Below are positions 5,364 through 5,530 of a DNA stretch of 5,530 nt, piece by piece. The stretch comes from Rhodospirillales bacterium (GTDB taxonomy: Bacteria; Pseudomonadota; Alphaproteobacteria; Rhodospirillales; 2-02-FULL-58-16). Position numbers and translations under genes: made by a program. How positions within the stretch are numbered: the first letter of the stretch is position 1; each line of letters opens with the position of its first letter. Under the pieces are notes generated by a model, which did not search any database, was not told where the DNA came from, and was given only the letters and a program-made list of their open reading frames with translations. Location of the stretch: the NCBI GenBank assembly GCA_021775195.1, contig JAJFIG010000034.1:1-5530 (forward strand). The letters run 5' to 3'.

Positions 5364-5530
5364 CAGCTTTCTCCCAGATAGGCGCGGATGACGACAGGGT
5401 CGCTCCGCACGTCGTCCGGCGTCCCCTCGGCGATCTTCACGCCGTGATCCAGGACCACGACCTGGTTCGACAGGTCCATGACCACCCCCATGTCGTGCTC
5501 GATGAGGACAATGGTGGTGCCGAACTCGTC
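5363..5530 (-). CDS. livG: LivG-type ABC transporter ATP-binding protein, C-terminal 55 residues only
   Basis: The gene enters from beyond the right edge, so only the last 55 codons and the TGA at 5365-5363 are seen. The segment TIVLIEHDMGVVMDLS (residues 6-21 of the fragment) holds the H-loop switch histidine in the LIEHDM context typical of LivG. The ending, TPDDVRSDPVVIRAYLGES, is the standard LivG C-terminus. Walker A, the signature and Walker B lie outside the window. It would be the second ATPase of the importer, and its His-containing switch contrasts with the Gln in LivF. It is the furthest upstream gene visible, and the operon promoter must lie upstream of it or outside the window. 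The first bases are taken in the frame that stays open to the edge. Confidence 0.93.
   Translation of the reverse strand, partial: DEFGTTIVLIEHDMGVVMDLSNQVVVLDHGVKIAEGTPDDVRSDPVVIRAYLGES

Noticed and set aside
4401..5381. 326-codon plus-strand frame opposite livH
   Set aside because: The translation is rich in His, Gln, Arg and Asp with no domain. It is a shadow of the GC-rich livH gene.
1..5530. CRISPR arrays, tRNA/rRNA genes, insertion sequences or phage genes
   Set aside because: I found no spaced direct repeats, cloverleaf-like sequences, terminal inverted repeats or transposase/integrase motifs. Nearly all bases belong to the transporter and ligase genes.

Overview
The window is a GC-rich stretch (roughly 60-65% G+C by eye) in which every convincing gene lies on the minus strand. 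Transcription therefore runs from high to low coordinates. Codon use avoids TTA, CTA and TCA, leaders are short, and the protein sequences resemble those of Alphaproteobacteria, perhaps a Rhodospirillales-type organism. The taxonomic guess rests on protein style and gene order only, since no marker gene is present.

In transcription order the layout is as follows. The C-terminal 55 residues of a LivG-type ABC ATPase lie at 5530-5363. A 62-nt spacer follows and holds a short upstream reading frame and the livH ribosome binding site. Next come a LivH-type permease (5300-4365) and, after 13 nt, a LivM-type permease (4351-3278). A 156-nt spacer predicted to be rich in hairpins precedes a periplasmic substrate-binding protein with a very strong Shine-Dalgarno (3121-1793). 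After a 51-nt spacer comes a LivF-type ABC ATPase starting with GTG (1741-899). After only 6 nt comes a phenylacetate-CoA ligase (PaaK) family protein (892-1), which runs off the window edge.

Together these make a near-complete HAAT (hydrophobic/branched-chain amino acid type) ABC importer: two permeases, two ATPases and one binding protein, with an acyl/aryl-CoA ligase homologue in the same apparent operon. The likely logic is that the binding protein captures a carboxylate, perhaps an aromatic acid, in the periplasm. LivHM with LivGF would import it, and the ligase homologue would adenylate it and convert it to a CoA thioester. The ligand is not determined by the sequence. Branched-chain amino acids cannot be excluded, but the linked ligase and a binding protein longer than E. 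coli LivK/LivJ favour another substrate.

No RNA genes, insertion sequences, CRISPR arrays or phage genes are visible. The less ordinary points are a ligase with a non-canonical AMP-binding P-loop, a structured spacer ahead of the binding-protein gene, a small hairpin over the livF Shine-Dalgarno, a LivF with extra sequence at both ends, and a short TGATG-coupled reading frame in phase with livH. The overall system is a known type of locus, not a new class.
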